Positions 1 to 9,170 of a stretch of DNA of 64,000 bases are shown piece after piece (the first letter of the stretch is position 1; every line of letters begins with the position of its first letter). The stretch is from Paludisphaera soli. GTDB lineage: Bacteria > Planctomycetota > Planctomycetia > Isosphaerales > Isosphaeraceae. A program made the translations under genes and the position numbers. The stretch covers positions 310,001 to 374,000 of the forward strand of contig NZ_JAALJI010000003.1 of NCBI RefSeq assembly GCF_011064595.1, written 5' to 3'. The notes beneath the pieces are model-generated. The model saw nothing but the letters and a program-made list of their open reading frames with translations, searched no databases and had not been told where the DNA came from.

Positions 1-1145
1 TCACGACGCGCGGGAGGCTCGAAGCCCTTTCCGACGAGCAGGTCGCCGGCCTAGCCGAGAAGGCCGCGATGCTCGCCTCCAGGAAGGGCCATCCCGAGGC
101 CGTCGCCCGCGCCATGGTCGATCCGACGACCGAACTTGTCGAGGCGCTCGATCAGACGACCGGGGCCACGCGCCTGCTCCTTCGGCGTGAGGCCGAGGCG
201 GACCGAGTGCGGTTCGCCAACGTACAGCCCCGCAACGAGCCGGGCCGCCCTTTGCTCGTCGAGGCCGAGCGGGCCTCCTCGTTCGACCTGGGCCAGACGG
301 TGCGCGACGTCGAGGAGTTGAAGGCCGTCTACGGCCTGCAGGGAGTCGCGATCCGCGTGGAAGGGCCGGGGTGGGTGGACTCGCTCGTGACCGTCCTGAC
401 CGACCCTTATGTGAGCTGGCTCCTCCTGTTCATCGGCCTCTTCATGATGGTCCTGGAACTCAAGCTCCCCGGCATCGGGCTCCCCGCGATCACCTCGGCC
501 ACCGCCTTCATGCTGTTCTTCTGGAGCCATTACCTCAGCGGGACCGCGGATCAGCTCGAAATCATCCTGTTCCTCATGGGGCTGCTCTCGCTGGCCGTCG
601 AGCTCTTCGTGCTCCCCGGTTTCGGCGTGTTCGGCATGTCGGGCATCCTGATGATGCTGGCCAGCATCGTCATGGCAAGCCATACCTTCACATGGCCGAC
701 CCAGGAGTACGAGTATCGCGAGATGGGCCTGACGCTCATCCAGCTCACGCTCTCGCTCGTCGGCGTCTCCATCGGGGCGATGGTCCTTGCCCGGTACTTC
801 CCGGTCATCCCCATCTTCAACAGGCTGATCCTCAAGCCGGAACCCTGGGTCGCTGTCGAGGCCGCGGACCCCGCCATCAAGCCCTCGATGGAGGGCTACG
901 AGTCTCTGGCCTTCCTGATCGGCGAAACCGGACGCACCACCTCGCCGCTGCGTCCGACGGGCAAGGCGCGGTTCGGCAACCTGCTGATCGACGTCACCGC
1001 CGACAACTTCTACATCGAGCCGGACAGTCTCGTCGAAGTCATCGACGTCCAGGGCTCGCGCGTGATCGTCAAGCAGTGGAGCGCGCCCGAGAACACGACC
1101 GAGTCGGGGCCGAGCCTCGATTTCGACGCCGACCCGCTGGCCTGA
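1..1145 (+). CDS. NfeD-family membrane protein, ClpP-class protease type (5' partial)
   Basis: The frame is open from base 3 to the stop at 1145, so the gene begins upstream of the window; the first internal ATG at 69 is not the true start. What is visible is the C-terminal half of a membrane-bound NfeD protein. After about 125 soluble residues there are several hydrophobic segments (around bases 405-480, 500-540, 555-690 and 740-800). A beta-rich OB-like NfeD domain follows (about 915-1085), including the 'LIGETGRT' turn. In long NfeD proteins the missing N-terminal part is a ClpP/SppA-like serine protease domain, and the pair is thought to act in membrane protein quality control, often with an SPFH/stomatin partner. 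The protease active site is outside the window. The family call is firm; the protease part is inferred. Confidence 0.82.
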   Translation, partial: TTRGRLEALSDEQVAGLAEKAAMLASRKGHPEAVARAMVDPTTELVEALDQTTGATRLLLRREAEADRVRFANVQPRNEPGRPLLVEAERASSFDLGQTVRDVEELKAVYGLQGVAIRVEGPGWVDSLVTVLTDPYVSWLLLFIGLFMMVLELKLPGIGLPAITSATAFMLFFWSHYLSGTADQLEIILFLMGLLSLAVELFVLPGFGVFGMSGILMMLASIVMASHTFTWPTQEYEYREMGLTLIQLTLSLVGVSIGAMVLARYFPVIPIFNRLILKPEPWVAVEAADPAIKPSMEGYESLAFLIGETGRTTSPLRPTGKARFGNLLIDVTADNFYIEPDSLVEVIDVQGSRVIVKQWSAPENTTESGPSLDFDADPLA

Positions 1146-1191
1146 GAGTGGAGATAGGCGGGACGATCCGCCGGACCATCCCGGCCCCGCG

Positions 1192-1584
1192 TCAGTTGTC
1201 GTAGAACTTGCGCAGGGCCTTGTGGACCACGTGGACGACCACATGGCGGCTGACCGGCTTCTCCAGCACGCAGAAGGCGTGTTCGGAAAGCGCTCGCCGA
1301 AGCAAGCTCTCGTCACAGGCCCCGGAGATCAGGATCGCCGGCAGGGCCCCGCGCATCTGGCGGAAGACCGCGAGGGTCTCCAAACCGGATAGGCGGGGGA
1401 GGTGCATGTCGAGCAGGGCGATGTGGACCTGATTGTCGCGAACGATGTCGATCGCCTCCTCGCCGCTCTCGGCGAGGAACGTCCGATAGCCGTGCGGGAT
1501 CAGGATGTCGCGGAGGGTTTCGCGCACGCCCGCATCATCGTCCGTGATGAGGATCGAGTAATCGTGTACTGCTGGTGACGGCAT
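1192..1584 (-). CDS. Stand-alone response regulator receiver domain
   Basis: A 130-residue single-domain CheY-like receiver. The acidic pocket 'DDD' is at residues 15-17, the predicted phospho-acceptor Asp59 lies in 'LLDMHLP', the conserved Ser/Thr position is Ser87 in 'LISGA', and the conserved Lys109 is in 'LEKPV'. There is no output domain, so it probably relays phosphate or acts by protein contact, as single-domain receivers do in planctomycetes. No histidine kinase is adjacent. The ATG at 1584 is the natural start. It lies head-away from the DUF1571 gene on the same strand with a 204-base gap, so co-transcription is uncertain. Its 3' end faces the NfeD gene. Confidence 0.85.
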   Translation of the reverse strand: MPSPAVHDYSILITDDDAGVRETLRDILIPHGYRTFLAESGEEAIDIVRDNQVHIALLDMHLPRLSGLETLAVFRQMRGALPAILISGACDESLLRRALSEHAFCVLEKPVSRHVVVHVVHKALRKFYDN

Positions 1585-1788
1585 ATTCCCGACCCACGTT
1601 TGATCCGCTCCGAGGATTCTATCCGGAAGATCGCACGCAAAGGGCGGGCCAATCTCACGACCGGCCCTCCAACCGTCCTTCGTGATCGCAGCAAGCCGAT
1701 CGAAGATCAGACGTTAAGTCATCGGATCCTCAGGCTTTCGTGTCACGAGCCGATTCTCAAGGCGTCAGGGTGCCGGCCGTTTTGGCAG

Positions 1789-3201
1789 TCAACGCTGCGT
1801 GGTAGGCGCGGCGGAATCGGACCCTCCGGCCGCCGCCCTGGCGAAACGGGAGAAGAGACCCTTGGCCTCGCCCCAGCGCTTGTCGGGATCGAACGCGTCG
1901 GCGGAGGCCAACTCGGTGGGATCGGTCTTCAGGCCCTCATAACGGTAGGACTCAAGAAGCCCGCCGTCGGCCTGATGGGCCGTGACCACGACGGGCATCA
2001 GGCTCTCGGGATCGAGGTAGACCCGCCAGACTTCCTTGGCCGGCGTGATGCGCTGGATGAGGTGGCAGGCGTGGTCGACGTCTTGAGGCTTCTGGAGGCC
2101 CTTGTAGGTCAGCCGACCTTCGGCGCCGGTGGGGCGTCCCTGGGCGTCGACCTGCTTGGCGAGGTTCTTGAAGATGGTATCGAAGCCCGCCTCGGTGATG
2201 GCGTGTCGGCTGTTGCGGAGCGCCAGCGGGCTGTCCACCGGCAGGCTCATGCGGGGGATCGGGATGGCCGAATTGCCGACGTTGACGTGCATCATCCGCT
2301 CGTTGATGGCGGCGGAGTAGATGACCTCACGGCCCTTGTTGGCCCCTTCGGGCCATTCCAGTCGGACAGCCTTCGGGTTGCGACGGATGCTCAGCAGGGC
2401 CTTCTCCTCGGGGAGCACCTGGTTGCCGACCCGCTCGATCCGGGTGATGGACACCTGATAGGTCGACATGGCCTCCAGCCGCTCCTGGGCCTCGTCGAGG
2501 ATGGATTTGAGCGAAGGCTCGGCGGACCTGGCACGGGGTTCCTCCACGGGCTCCGACTGGGCGAGTTCCGGCGCGGGGGCCGCCTCGACCTCGACGGCGT
2601 GGGCCGGCCTCGGCTCGGGGGTCGGATCCGCCTCGGCGGCGGCGAGTTCCGGCGGAGCGGACGCGATGTCGGCCTCGGGCGCGGCCTCGAACGGTCGCGG
2701 GGCGACCGAAGGAGGAACCGCAGGCGTTGTGGTCGGAGCGGCTGATGCCAGGAGAGGTCCGGGCGAGCCGTCGGGATCGCGGAGGACGGGCAGGCTCTCG
2801 GGACGGCCCAGGGTCACCCGAACGCTCTCATCGGAGGTGCCGCGATGCCGAGGCCGCGATTCGGCGATCGCGGCCGCGGTGGATTGATCGGCCGCGACGG
2901 GCTCTTCGTCCACGGGCTCGCCGCCGTCGAGGCCGGGATGGCGGTCGGATGCCGACGCAAGGGCCTCGGCGTCCTTCACACTCTTCGACTGGGCCATGTT
3001 CTGCGCGTAGAGGTCGTATCCCGGCTGGGTCGGGGCCGTGGCGCGAGACCAGAGCATGCTCGACATCGCTCCGGCTCCCGCGCGCCAGCTCTCGCCGGTC
3101 GCGCAGCCGATCTCGGCGGTCACCGAGGCCGCCGCGGCAGCCAGGATCAGGACGGTTCGTCGTGCGGGATTCGCCCGCCGCGCGGCGTTCGCCGGATTCA
3201 T
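1789..3201 (-). CDS. DUF1571 domain-containing exported protein
   Basis: A 470-residue protein starting at ATG 3201; an in-frame TTG six bases earlier is possible but less likely, since a GAGGGGGA purine tract precedes the ATG. An Arg-rich N-terminus and an Ala-rich hydrophobic stretch (residues 16-30) look like a signal sequence. A Cys at residue 33 could be a lipidation site, but the residue at -3 is Glu, so the lipobox is poor. Residues 90-235 are a low-complexity Ala/Glu/Pro linker. The C-terminal 220 residues match DUF1571, a planctomycete-enriched domain with an LolA/LppX-like outline suggesting envelope lipid or lipoprotein handling. That role is inference. Transcribed in the same direction as the acyl-chain cluster but 182 bases downstream of it. 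Confidence 0.75.
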   Translation of the reverse strand: MNPANAARRANPARRTVLILAAAAASVTAEIGCATGESWRAGAGAMSSMLWSRATAPTQPGYDLYAQNMAQSKSVKDAEALASASDRHPGLDGGEPVDEEPVAADQSTAAAIAESRPRHRGTSDESVRVTLGRPESLPVLRDPDGSPGPLLASAAPTTTPAVPPSVAPRPFEAAPEADIASAPPELAAAEADPTPEPRPAHAVEVEAAPAPELAQSEPVEEPRARSAEPSLKSILDEAQERLEAMSTYQVSITRIERVGNQVLPEEKALLSIRRNPKAVRLEWPEGANKGREVIYSAAINERMMHVNVGNSAIPIPRMSLPVDSPLALRNSRHAITEAGFDTIFKNLAKQVDAQGRPTGAEGRLTYKGLQKPQDVDHACHLIQRITPAKEVWRVYLDPESLMPVVVTAHQADGGLLESYRYEGLKTDPTELASADAFDPDKRWGEAKGLFSRFARAAAGGSDSAAPTTQR

Positions 3202-3383
3202 GAGCAACGTTCCCCCTCGCTGGGGAAATCCGCCAGATTCGGAATCATCTGGACGGCGGCCCTGGAGCCCTGGCCTTTGGAAAGAAAAGCTGCCGAACCC
3301 TTACCAGATCCGGCCGGATGCGGCAAGCCGAACCGTCCCGGGGACGGCCTGGCGTGAGGCGATCGAAGGTTCGCCGTCCCGTC

Positions 3384-5078
3384 TCAGGAGCCGACGGCGG
3401 CGACCATCGGGAATCCGTGGATCGCCTCGACGTCGGGGATGAGGTGCGGCTGCTTGTATTGTTCGACGGTCCCCCCGCTGCGGGCGAGCCGGCGCTTCTG
3501 GAAATCGGACCAGGCTCCGTCCTGGATGCGGATCGTGCGGACGGGGCCGAGACGGAGGGAGTCTCGCTTCGCCGCGTACTCCACATTCAACTCGCGAAGC
3601 TGCTCCTCGACGGCCGCGGCCAGGCGGTCGGCCGCCTCGTCGTCGCCCAGGTCGGAGTTCTCCACCAGGAGCCCGTAGGAAGGGGGATCGCCCCAGAGCG
3701 GAAGCAACAGGTAAGACCGCAGCCTGACCCCGGCGGTTCGCTGGGCCGATTCGACGGCCGAGATCACCTGATGCTCCGAGATCTTCTCCCCCGTCAGGCT
3801 GGAGAAGTGCGCCCCCTTGTTGAGGAACTCGACCACCGGCGCCTCGCCGTGGAAGCCGACGCAGCGCACGAGGTCGGAGATATTGTAACGGTAAAGCCCG
3901 CCCGCCGTGGTCAGGAGGATGAAGTAGTTCTTCCCTTCCACGAGGTCCACCGCCTCCACCGTCCGGGGATCGGCCTGTTCGGCCTCTTCCTCGGGGATGA
4001 ACTCGAAGTAGTGGTGGCGGACGTCGAGCACGCCGGCGGGGGTGCCGTCCTCGATCGGGATCGTCATCCGGCCCTCGGACGCGATCAGCCCGACGTCGCG
4101 GACCGGCTTCTCGCCGAAGAACTCGGGATATCCGCGCAGGTAGGCCCGCATCGTCCCGCCCATCCAGTTCGACAGAAACTCCAGGTTGGGCCAGTAGTCC
4201 TTCGGGAGCAGGCGCCCGGTCTCGCCGACGATCGCTTCCAGGCGTCGCGAGGCCGCCTTGCGGCGGAATCGGGTCCGGAACCTCAGTTCCTTGCGCACGT
4301 CGTCAGGGATCGCCCACTTCGAGGAGATCGTCCCGTCGAACAGGTCGCGGATCAGGGTCTCCCGCTCGCGATCGCCGAGCCGAACCATGTTGAGGATGGT
4401 GCTGGGGTTCGCCGCGATGATCGTCCCGAGATTCTTGGCGATCGCGAACCGAAGCGCGACGTAGTACTTGGACTCGACGTCCTTGATCCGCGAGCCGCAG
4501 GGGGGCATGCAGTAGGTCGTCCGGATCATCCGCGACTGCATCGAGGCGGTCAGGCCGGTGATGGCCCCGCAGGGGATGCCGCCGGGGGTGTAGCTCTCAC
4601 GCCAGTCGCTGGCGATCTGGAGGATCGGGCGAAGGCCGTTCTGGATGATGCTCGGGTGGGAGTCGAACGCCTGAATGCCCCAGATGAGCCAGCCGTGGCG
4701 ATAGTTCTCCAGCGCCTCGCGCGTGACCGGGATCGTCTTGGGACGGTTCGTCGTCCCGGAGGTCATTGCGAACATCAGGACTTCCGTACCGGGCCCGAAG
4801 AGGGCCGACACGTCGCCGTTGCGGACCCGGTCGATGTAGGGCTCGTGCCGGGTGTAGTCGCCGATGGGCACCTGCCGACGGAAGTCTTCGGGCGTACGAA
4901 TCTCGCCGAAGCGATGATCGCGGCCGAAGCCGCTGTCGGCGTTGCGGGCGATGCGATCCAGGAGAAGCTTGCGCTGGACCACACCCGCTTGCTTGGCCTG
5001 GCCGTGGAACTCGACGGCCAGCGCGCGGGCGCGATTGGCGATCCGGCGGCCGACGAGCCGCTTGATGAAGGTCAGCAT
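3384..5078 (-). CDS. GH3 family acyl-adenylate-forming enzyme
   Basis: A 564-residue member of the GH3 family, whose plant members (JAR1 type) adenylate a carboxylic acid and transfer it to an amino acid. The ATP-binding signature appears as 'TSGTT' near residue 106; later motifs include 'LIASEG' and 'LYRYNISD', the GH3 equivalents of the YASSE and YRxGD motifs. The start is ATG 5078 ('MLTFIKRL'); the frame stays open upstream, but that stretch lies under the neighbouring hydrolase and is not GH3-like. It is the last gene of the minus-strand ketosynthase cluster, 29 bases after the hydrolase. By context it probably activates or conjugates the chain made there; the substrate cannot be read from sequence. 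Good confidence in family, low in substrate. Confidence 0.85.
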   Translation of the reverse strand: MLTFIKRLVGRRIANRARALAVEFHGQAKQAGVVQRKLLLDRIARNADSGFGRDHRFGEIRTPEDFRRQVPIGDYTRHEPYIDRVRNGDVSALFGPGTEVLMFAMTSGTTNRPKTIPVTREALENYRHGWLIWGIQAFDSHPSIIQNGLRPILQIASDWRESYTPGGIPCGAITGLTASMQSRMIRTTYCMPPCGSRIKDVESKYYVALRFAIAKNLGTIIAANPSTILNMVRLGDRERETLIRDLFDGTISSKWAIPDDVRKELRFRTRFRRKAASRRLEAIVGETGRLLPKDYWPNLEFLSNWMGGTMRAYLRGYPEFFGEKPVRDVGLIASEGRMTIPIEDGTPAGVLDVRHHYFEFIPEEEAEQADPRTVEAVDLVEGKNYFILLTTAGGLYRYNISDLVRCVGFHGEAPVVEFLNKGAHFSSLTGEKISEHQVISAVESAQRTAGVRLRSYLLLPLWGDPPSYGLLVENSDLGDDEAADRLAAAVEEQLRELNVEYAAKRDSLRLGPVRTIRIQDGAWSDFQKRRLARSGGTVEQYKQPHLIPDVEAIHGFPMVAAVGS

Positions 5079-5107
5079 GGTCGGCGCCCGGGGGTGAGGG
5101 AGGGGGT

Positions 5108-6199
5108 TCAGCGGTTGACGGAGGAAGCGACGTTGACGATCAGGCCCGGAGCCTCGCCGCACCCCTGCTCGGCGGTCTCGTAGCGGCCGAAGCCCGACCC
5201 CATCGACTCCGCCTCGACCTCGGCCAGCGGGCGTCGGGGGGCGTGCACGTCGACGAACTCGCCGAGGCGACGGGCGTATTCCTCGGGCTGGGCTTCGCGG
5301 CAGCGGTTGTGCTTGGCGCCGGCCACGAACCATTGATCCTTGGGCTCGCTCGCGAACGAGTAGATCTCGCGGGCGATGTCGGGGCCGATGTAGACGTCGC
5401 GCTCGCCGTGGATCTGGAGCCACGGACGGGGAGCCAGGCCGGCGACGGCCTTCTCGACGCTCGGATAGACGCAGTTGCGACGCCGCTCCGTCCCGCGCCG
5501 GGCGACGTCGCCGAGGATCGCGAAGATGAAACGAGGGACGATAGCCAGGAACCACCGGCTGCGGACGTAGATCTCGGCCCAGCGGACGATGTAAGCGGTC
5601 ATCGTCCCGCGAGTCGGGAAGGCCCCGTCGGTGACCACGCCCCAGACGTCGGCCTCGGCCTCCGCCACCAGCAGGGCGGTGCCGCCCCCTCGGCTGACCC
5701 CGAAGAGGCCGTAGCCCGCCAGGTCCCGGTCGGGCCGCGAGCGGAGGTAGTTCAGGGCGCTCTGCAGGTCTTCCACCTCGCGGTCGGATGCGTACTGGAG
5801 CGGCTCGTACGCGGGGTCGACTCCGCTCGCGCCATGGCTTCGGAAGTCGAAGCTGAAGACGTCGAACCCGCGATCCCGCAGGTGGTCCAGGTACGGCGCG
5901 TAGCTAAAGCGATCGCTGAGGAACTCGTGGCAATAGACGAGGACGCCCACGCGGGAGTCGGTCCGGGCCTTGAAATAGCTCCCCTTGAGAGTCAATCCGT
6001 CCGAGGTCCGGAAGGAGGCCGTCTCGCCGACGTCCTCGGGGAGGACCTTCAGCGGCTGGAACATCGGCCGTTCCTCGAAGATCCGACGGATGACCGGGCA
6101 GTACATCCAGATGGTGTACGCCAGGAATCCGCCGAAGACCAAGACCGGCAGGGTCGCCACGACCGCCAGGGCGATGAGAAGCGTAGAGAGGCCGATCAC
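5108..6199 (-). CDS. Membrane-anchored alpha/beta hydrolase
   Basis: A 363-residue protein with an N-terminal transmembrane helix (residues 5-30) followed by an alpha/beta-hydrolase fold. The oxyanion region is near 'YCHEF' (residues 89-93). The nucleophile elbow 'GVSRGG' places the catalytic Ser at 169, the acid is probably Asp268 ('HGERD') and the base His297 ('AKHNRC'). It starts with GTG at 6199, preceded by a GGGAG ribosome-binding site. It sits between the ketosynthase genes and GH3, all on the same strand with short gaps, so it is likely a cluster thioesterase or esterase acting at the membrane on the finished chain. The specific reaction is inference; the general fold is clear. Confidence 0.82.
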   Translation of the reverse strand: MIGLSTLLIALAVVATLPVLVFGGFLAYTIWMYCPVIRRIFEERPMFQPLKVLPEDVGETASFRTSDGLTLKGSYFKARTDSRVGVLVYCHEFLSDRFSYAPYLDHLRDRGFDVFSFDFRSHGASGVDPAYEPLQYASDREVEDLQSALNYLRSRPDRDLAGYGLFGVSRGGGTALLVAEAEADVWGVVTDGAFPTRGTMTAYIVRWAEIYVRSRWFLAIVPRFIFAILGDVARRGTERRRNCVYPSVEKAVAGLAPRPWLQIHGERDVYIGPDIAREIYSFASEPKDQWFVAGAKHNRCREAQPEEYARRLGEFVDVHAPRRPLAEVEAESMGSGFGRYETAEQGCGEAPGLIVNVASSVNR

Positions 6200-6305
6200 G
6201 GCAAGGCTCCCGTCGGATTCGTCCGGACCGTCCGAGGCCTGCCGGGGCCGCGCCTGCCACGGGGCGAGCGGGTCGTCGGTGGCGACGTCGGCTGCAAGAC
6301 TTCGG

Positions 6306-7592
6306 TCAATCGGTGTAGCGTTTGAGGATCAAGGTGATGTTCTGGCCGCCGAAGCCGAAGCTGTTCGAGAGCGCGACGTCGACCTGCTTCTTGCGAGATT
6401 CATGCGGGATGTAGTCGAGGTCGCAGTCAGGGTCTGGGTTGTCCAGGTTGATCGTCGGGGGGAGCAGGCCGTCGCGGATCGTCAGCAGGCAGACGATGGC
6501 CTCGACGCTGCCGGCGGCGGCGATCAGGTGGCCCATCATGCTCTTGGTGCTGGAGATCGGCACCTTGTACGCCGCTTCGCCGAAGGTCTTCTTGATCGCC
6601 AGGGTCTCGACCGAGTCGTTGACGGAAGTGCTGGTGCCGTGCGCGTTGATGTAGTCGATCTGCTCGGGCTTCAGGCCAGCGCCGTCGAGCGCCTCCTTGA
6701 GGCAGGCGATGGCGCCCCGGCCGTCCTCGTGACTGTCGGTGATCCGGAAGGCGTCGGCCGTCGAGCCGTAGCCCACGATCTCGCCGTAGATCTTCGCGCC
6801 CCGGGCCTTGGCGTGCTCCAACTCCTCAAGGACGAGCATGCCCGCCCCTTCGCCGATGATGAAGCCGTCGCGGTCGCGGTCGAACGGACGGCTGGCCTTC
6901 TCGGGCTCGTCGTTGCGGGTCGAGAGGGCGGTGAGCAGGATGAAGCCGGTGACGCCGAACGGGTGGATCATGCTGTGGGTGCCGCCCGACAGCATGACGT
7001 CGGCGCAGCCGTGGCGGATCATCTCGTAGGCCTCGCCGATGGCCTGGGAGCTGGCCGCGCAGGCGGTGAGGCAGTTGGCGTTCGCTCCCCGGGCCCCGAA
7101 CTTGGCCGCGAGGTGGGCGGCCGGGGTGCCCGGCTCCTGCTCGGCCTCGTGGATCACGTGCAGGTCGTGGACGCCGTGCTTGGTGAAGTCCTGGGTGGCG
7201 ACCTTGCCCGACTTCCCGGTCTTGTAGACCAGCTTCACGAACCGCTCGAAGTCCTGCTGCCCTTCGCCGGCCCCAAGATAGACGCCGAACCGCGTGCGAT
7301 CGAATTCGTCAACGGCGCGGGAAAGCCCCGAGTCGTCCATCGCCATCCGGCCGGCGGCGAGGGCGAACCGCGTATTGCGCGAGTGCTCTTTCCAGCGGTC
7401 CCCGTCCTCGATGTAGGAGCTGAGGTCGAAGTCCTTGACCTCGGCGGCGATCCGCGTCGGGAAGGTGTGGGCGTCGAACAGCGAGATCGCCCCGACCCCG
7501 CTGCGGCCTTCGAGCAGCGCGGCCCAGGTCGACTCGACGTCCCGGCCGACCGGGGTGACCATGCCCATTCCTGTGACAACGACGCGCCGCAT
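6306..7592 (-). CDS. fabF: Beta-ketoacyl-ACP synthase II (FabF-like), catalytically complete
   Basis: A 428-residue ketosynthase of standard FabF length. The active-site Cys is at 178 ('TACAAS'), the catalytic His at 318 ('NAHGTST'), Lys at 350 and the second His at 355 ('KSMMGH'). The glycine-rich C-terminal 'NSFGFGG' loop is present. It performs decarboxylative Claisen condensation of malonyl-ACP with an acyl chain. It lies 74 bases downstream of a second ketosynthase homologue that has lost the catalytic Cys. This arrangement, an active KS next to a degenerate KS, is that of KS/chain-length-factor heterodimers in type II polyketide and aryl-polyene systems. It may therefore be a dedicated cluster KS rather than the housekeeping FabF. 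Confidence 0.9.
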   Translation of the reverse strand: MRRVVVTGMGMVTPVGRDVESTWAALLEGRSGVGAISLFDAHTFPTRIAAEVKDFDLSSYIEDGDRWKEHSRNTRFALAAGRMAMDDSGLSRAVDEFDRTRFGVYLGAGEGQQDFERFVKLVYKTGKSGKVATQDFTKHGVHDLHVIHEAEQEPGTPAAHLAAKFGARGANANCLTACAASSQAIGEAYEMIRHGCADVMLSGGTHSMIHPFGVTGFILLTALSTRNDEPEKASRPFDRDRDGFIIGEGAGMLVLEELEHAKARGAKIYGEIVGYGSTADAFRITDSHEDGRGAIACLKEALDGAGLKPEQIDYINAHGTSTSVNDSVETLAIKKTFGEAAYKVPISSTKSMMGHLIAAAGSVEAIVCLLTIRDGLLPPTINLDNPDPDCDLDYIPHESRKKQVDVALSNSFGFGGQNITLILKRYTD

Positions 7593-7666
7593 GAAGCAAC
7601 TTCCCGGGACTGAGCCCGACCTTGGATGGAATGAATCGCGATCGGAACCGAGTCGAGGGCCGCGGA

Positions 7667-8992
7667 TCAGCTCGACGAGCCCTCAGGGGCGCCGCCCCGC
7701 ACGACGACGGCGGAGGCCTGGCCGTTGACGGTGACGTTGGAATTCACGAAGACCGGATTGTCGGTCGGCCGGGGTTCGCCCGTCACGACGTCGATGCCGC
7801 AACCCGGATCCAACTCCTCGCAGTTGAGCGTGGGGGGGATCAGGCCCCGATTCACGCCCACCAGGCTGGCGATCAGCTCGACCGCGCCGGCCCCGGAGGC
7901 GATGTTCCCGAAAAATCCTTTGAGGCCGACCACAGGCACCTTGCCCGGGCCGAAGACCCGTTCGAAGGCCCGCGCCTCGGCCAGGTCGCCGAGCTTGGAG
8001 CCCGACCCGTGCGCGTTGACGTGGCCGACCGCCTCCGGGCCGATGCCGGCCTCGCGGAGGGCCGACTTGACGGCGATCTCGGTCCCGCCCCCCTGGGCAT
8101 CCTGGCCGCCGGTCGGGACCGCGTCGCAGCCCGAGCCGGCCCCGAGGATCTCGCCGTGGATCTTCGCGCCGCGCCGCAGGGCGTGCCCCAGTTCCTCGAG
8201 AATCAGGATCCCCGCCCCTTCGCCGGCGAGCGTCCCGTCCCGACGGGCGTCGAACGGCCGAAGGCCCTCGGCGGGCTCGCCCCGCCATCGCGACATGGTG
8301 TCGTAGAGGGCCATCCGGGTCAGGCTGAGCGGGTGGATCTTGGAGTCGGCGCCGCCGGTGATCATGACGTCGGCCTTGCCGCGGGCGATGATCCGCGCGG
8401 CCTCGGCGATCGCCAGGTTCGACGAGGCGTCGGCCTCCGTGATCGTGTTGCTCGGCCCCTGACAGTCCATCAGGATCGAGATATGGCAGGCCAGCATGTT
8501 GGGCAGGTACTTGAGCAGCCAGATCGGCTCGATGACGCCGATCCCCTCGCGTCCCCAGATGGGGAACTCGAACTGGCCGGTGTTCGAGGAGGCCATGGCG
8601 ATGGCGGGCGCCAGCTCGTCCAGCTCGGTCGAGATCAGGCCGGCGCCCAGGTCGATGCCGATGCGGGTCGGCTGTACGCCGCCGTCGACCAGGCCGGCGT
8701 CGTCCATGGCTCGCTGGGCGGCGGCCACCGCGAGCTGGATGTCCCGGGCCATGTACTTGCGGCTCTTGCGCAGGGAGTTTCGATACTTCGGCAGGGCGTA
8801 GCCCTTCAGGAAGTCGAAATCGCGGATCTCGGCGACGATGTCGTTGGGCAGCCCCTCGACGGGGAACGCCTCGACGCGTCGCAGCGCCCCTTGGCCGGAG
8901 GCGAGCCGCTCCCAGATGCGATCCGGAGCGTCACCCAGGGGCGTGACGAACCCTAACCCGGTAATGACCACGCGGCGTTCGGAACCAAGCAT
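7667..8992 (-). CDS. Degenerate beta-ketoacyl synthase (chain-length-factor-like)
   Basis: A 441-residue thiolase-fold ketosynthase homologue. Aligning it by eye with the adjacent FabF and with E. coli FabF puts Asp188 ('TEADAS') at the position of the catalytic Cys and Asn363 ('KGFFGN') at that of the second catalytic His, while His328 ('NAHGSGS') and Lys358 are kept. It therefore cannot form the usual acyl-Cys intermediate. Known proteins of this kind are the KS-beta/chain-length-factor subunits of type II polyketide and aryl-polyene synthases, which pair with an active KS and set chain length; they typically carry Gln at the Cys position. The gene lies 74 bases upstream of the active KS on the same strand. 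Role as CLF partner is inferred from residues and context. Confidence 0.82.
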   Translation of the reverse strand: MLGSERRVVITGLGFVTPLGDAPDRIWERLASGQGALRRVEAFPVEGLPNDIVAEIRDFDFLKGYALPKYRNSLRKSRKYMARDIQLAVAAAQRAMDDAGLVDGGVQPTRIGIDLGAGLISTELDELAPAIAMASSNTGQFEFPIWGREGIGVIEPIWLLKYLPNMLACHISILMDCQGPSNTITEADASSNLAIAEAARIIARGKADVMITGGADSKIHPLSLTRMALYDTMSRWRGEPAEGLRPFDARRDGTLAGEGAGILILEELGHALRRGAKIHGEILGAGSGCDAVPTGGQDAQGGGTEIAVKSALREAGIGPEAVGHVNAHGSGSKLGDLAEARAFERVFGPGKVPVVGLKGFFGNIASGAGAVELIASLVGVNRGLIPPTLNCEELDPGCGIDVVTGEPRPTDNPVFVNSNVTVNGQASAVVVRGGAPEGSSS

Positions 8993-9170
8993 GAATGACC
9001 CGTCGAACTCCCCGGTGATGGTCCGCGACTCGATCCCCGAGGCCGCCCCGCCCTACTCGGCGAGTCGGTCGGGGGCTCCCAGAACCGCCCGGAATGGATT
9101 CGTCCCGCGAGGGGACCCTGAACTTGGAACGCGTACAGTCTACCGAACGAACGCGGCGATGGCGACCGAT

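Noticed and set aside
1146-1191. GGCGG/CCGCC hairpin between the NfeD and receiver genes
   Set aside because: Only five pairs and no T-tract.
3309-3320. ATCCGGCCGGAT palindrome after the GH3 gene as terminator
   Set aside because: The stem would have too few pairs once a loop is allowed and the T-rich run is too far away.
3318-5183. Long plus-strand open frame opposite the GH3 gene
   Set aside because: It is antisense to a clear GH3 gene and rich in Arg/Asp/Gly typical of shadow frames in high-GC DNA.
5079-5555. N-terminal extension of the GH3 reading frame
   Set aside because: It lies under the hydrolase gene, is Arg/Pro-rich and has no GH3 similarity; ATG 5078 is a natural start.
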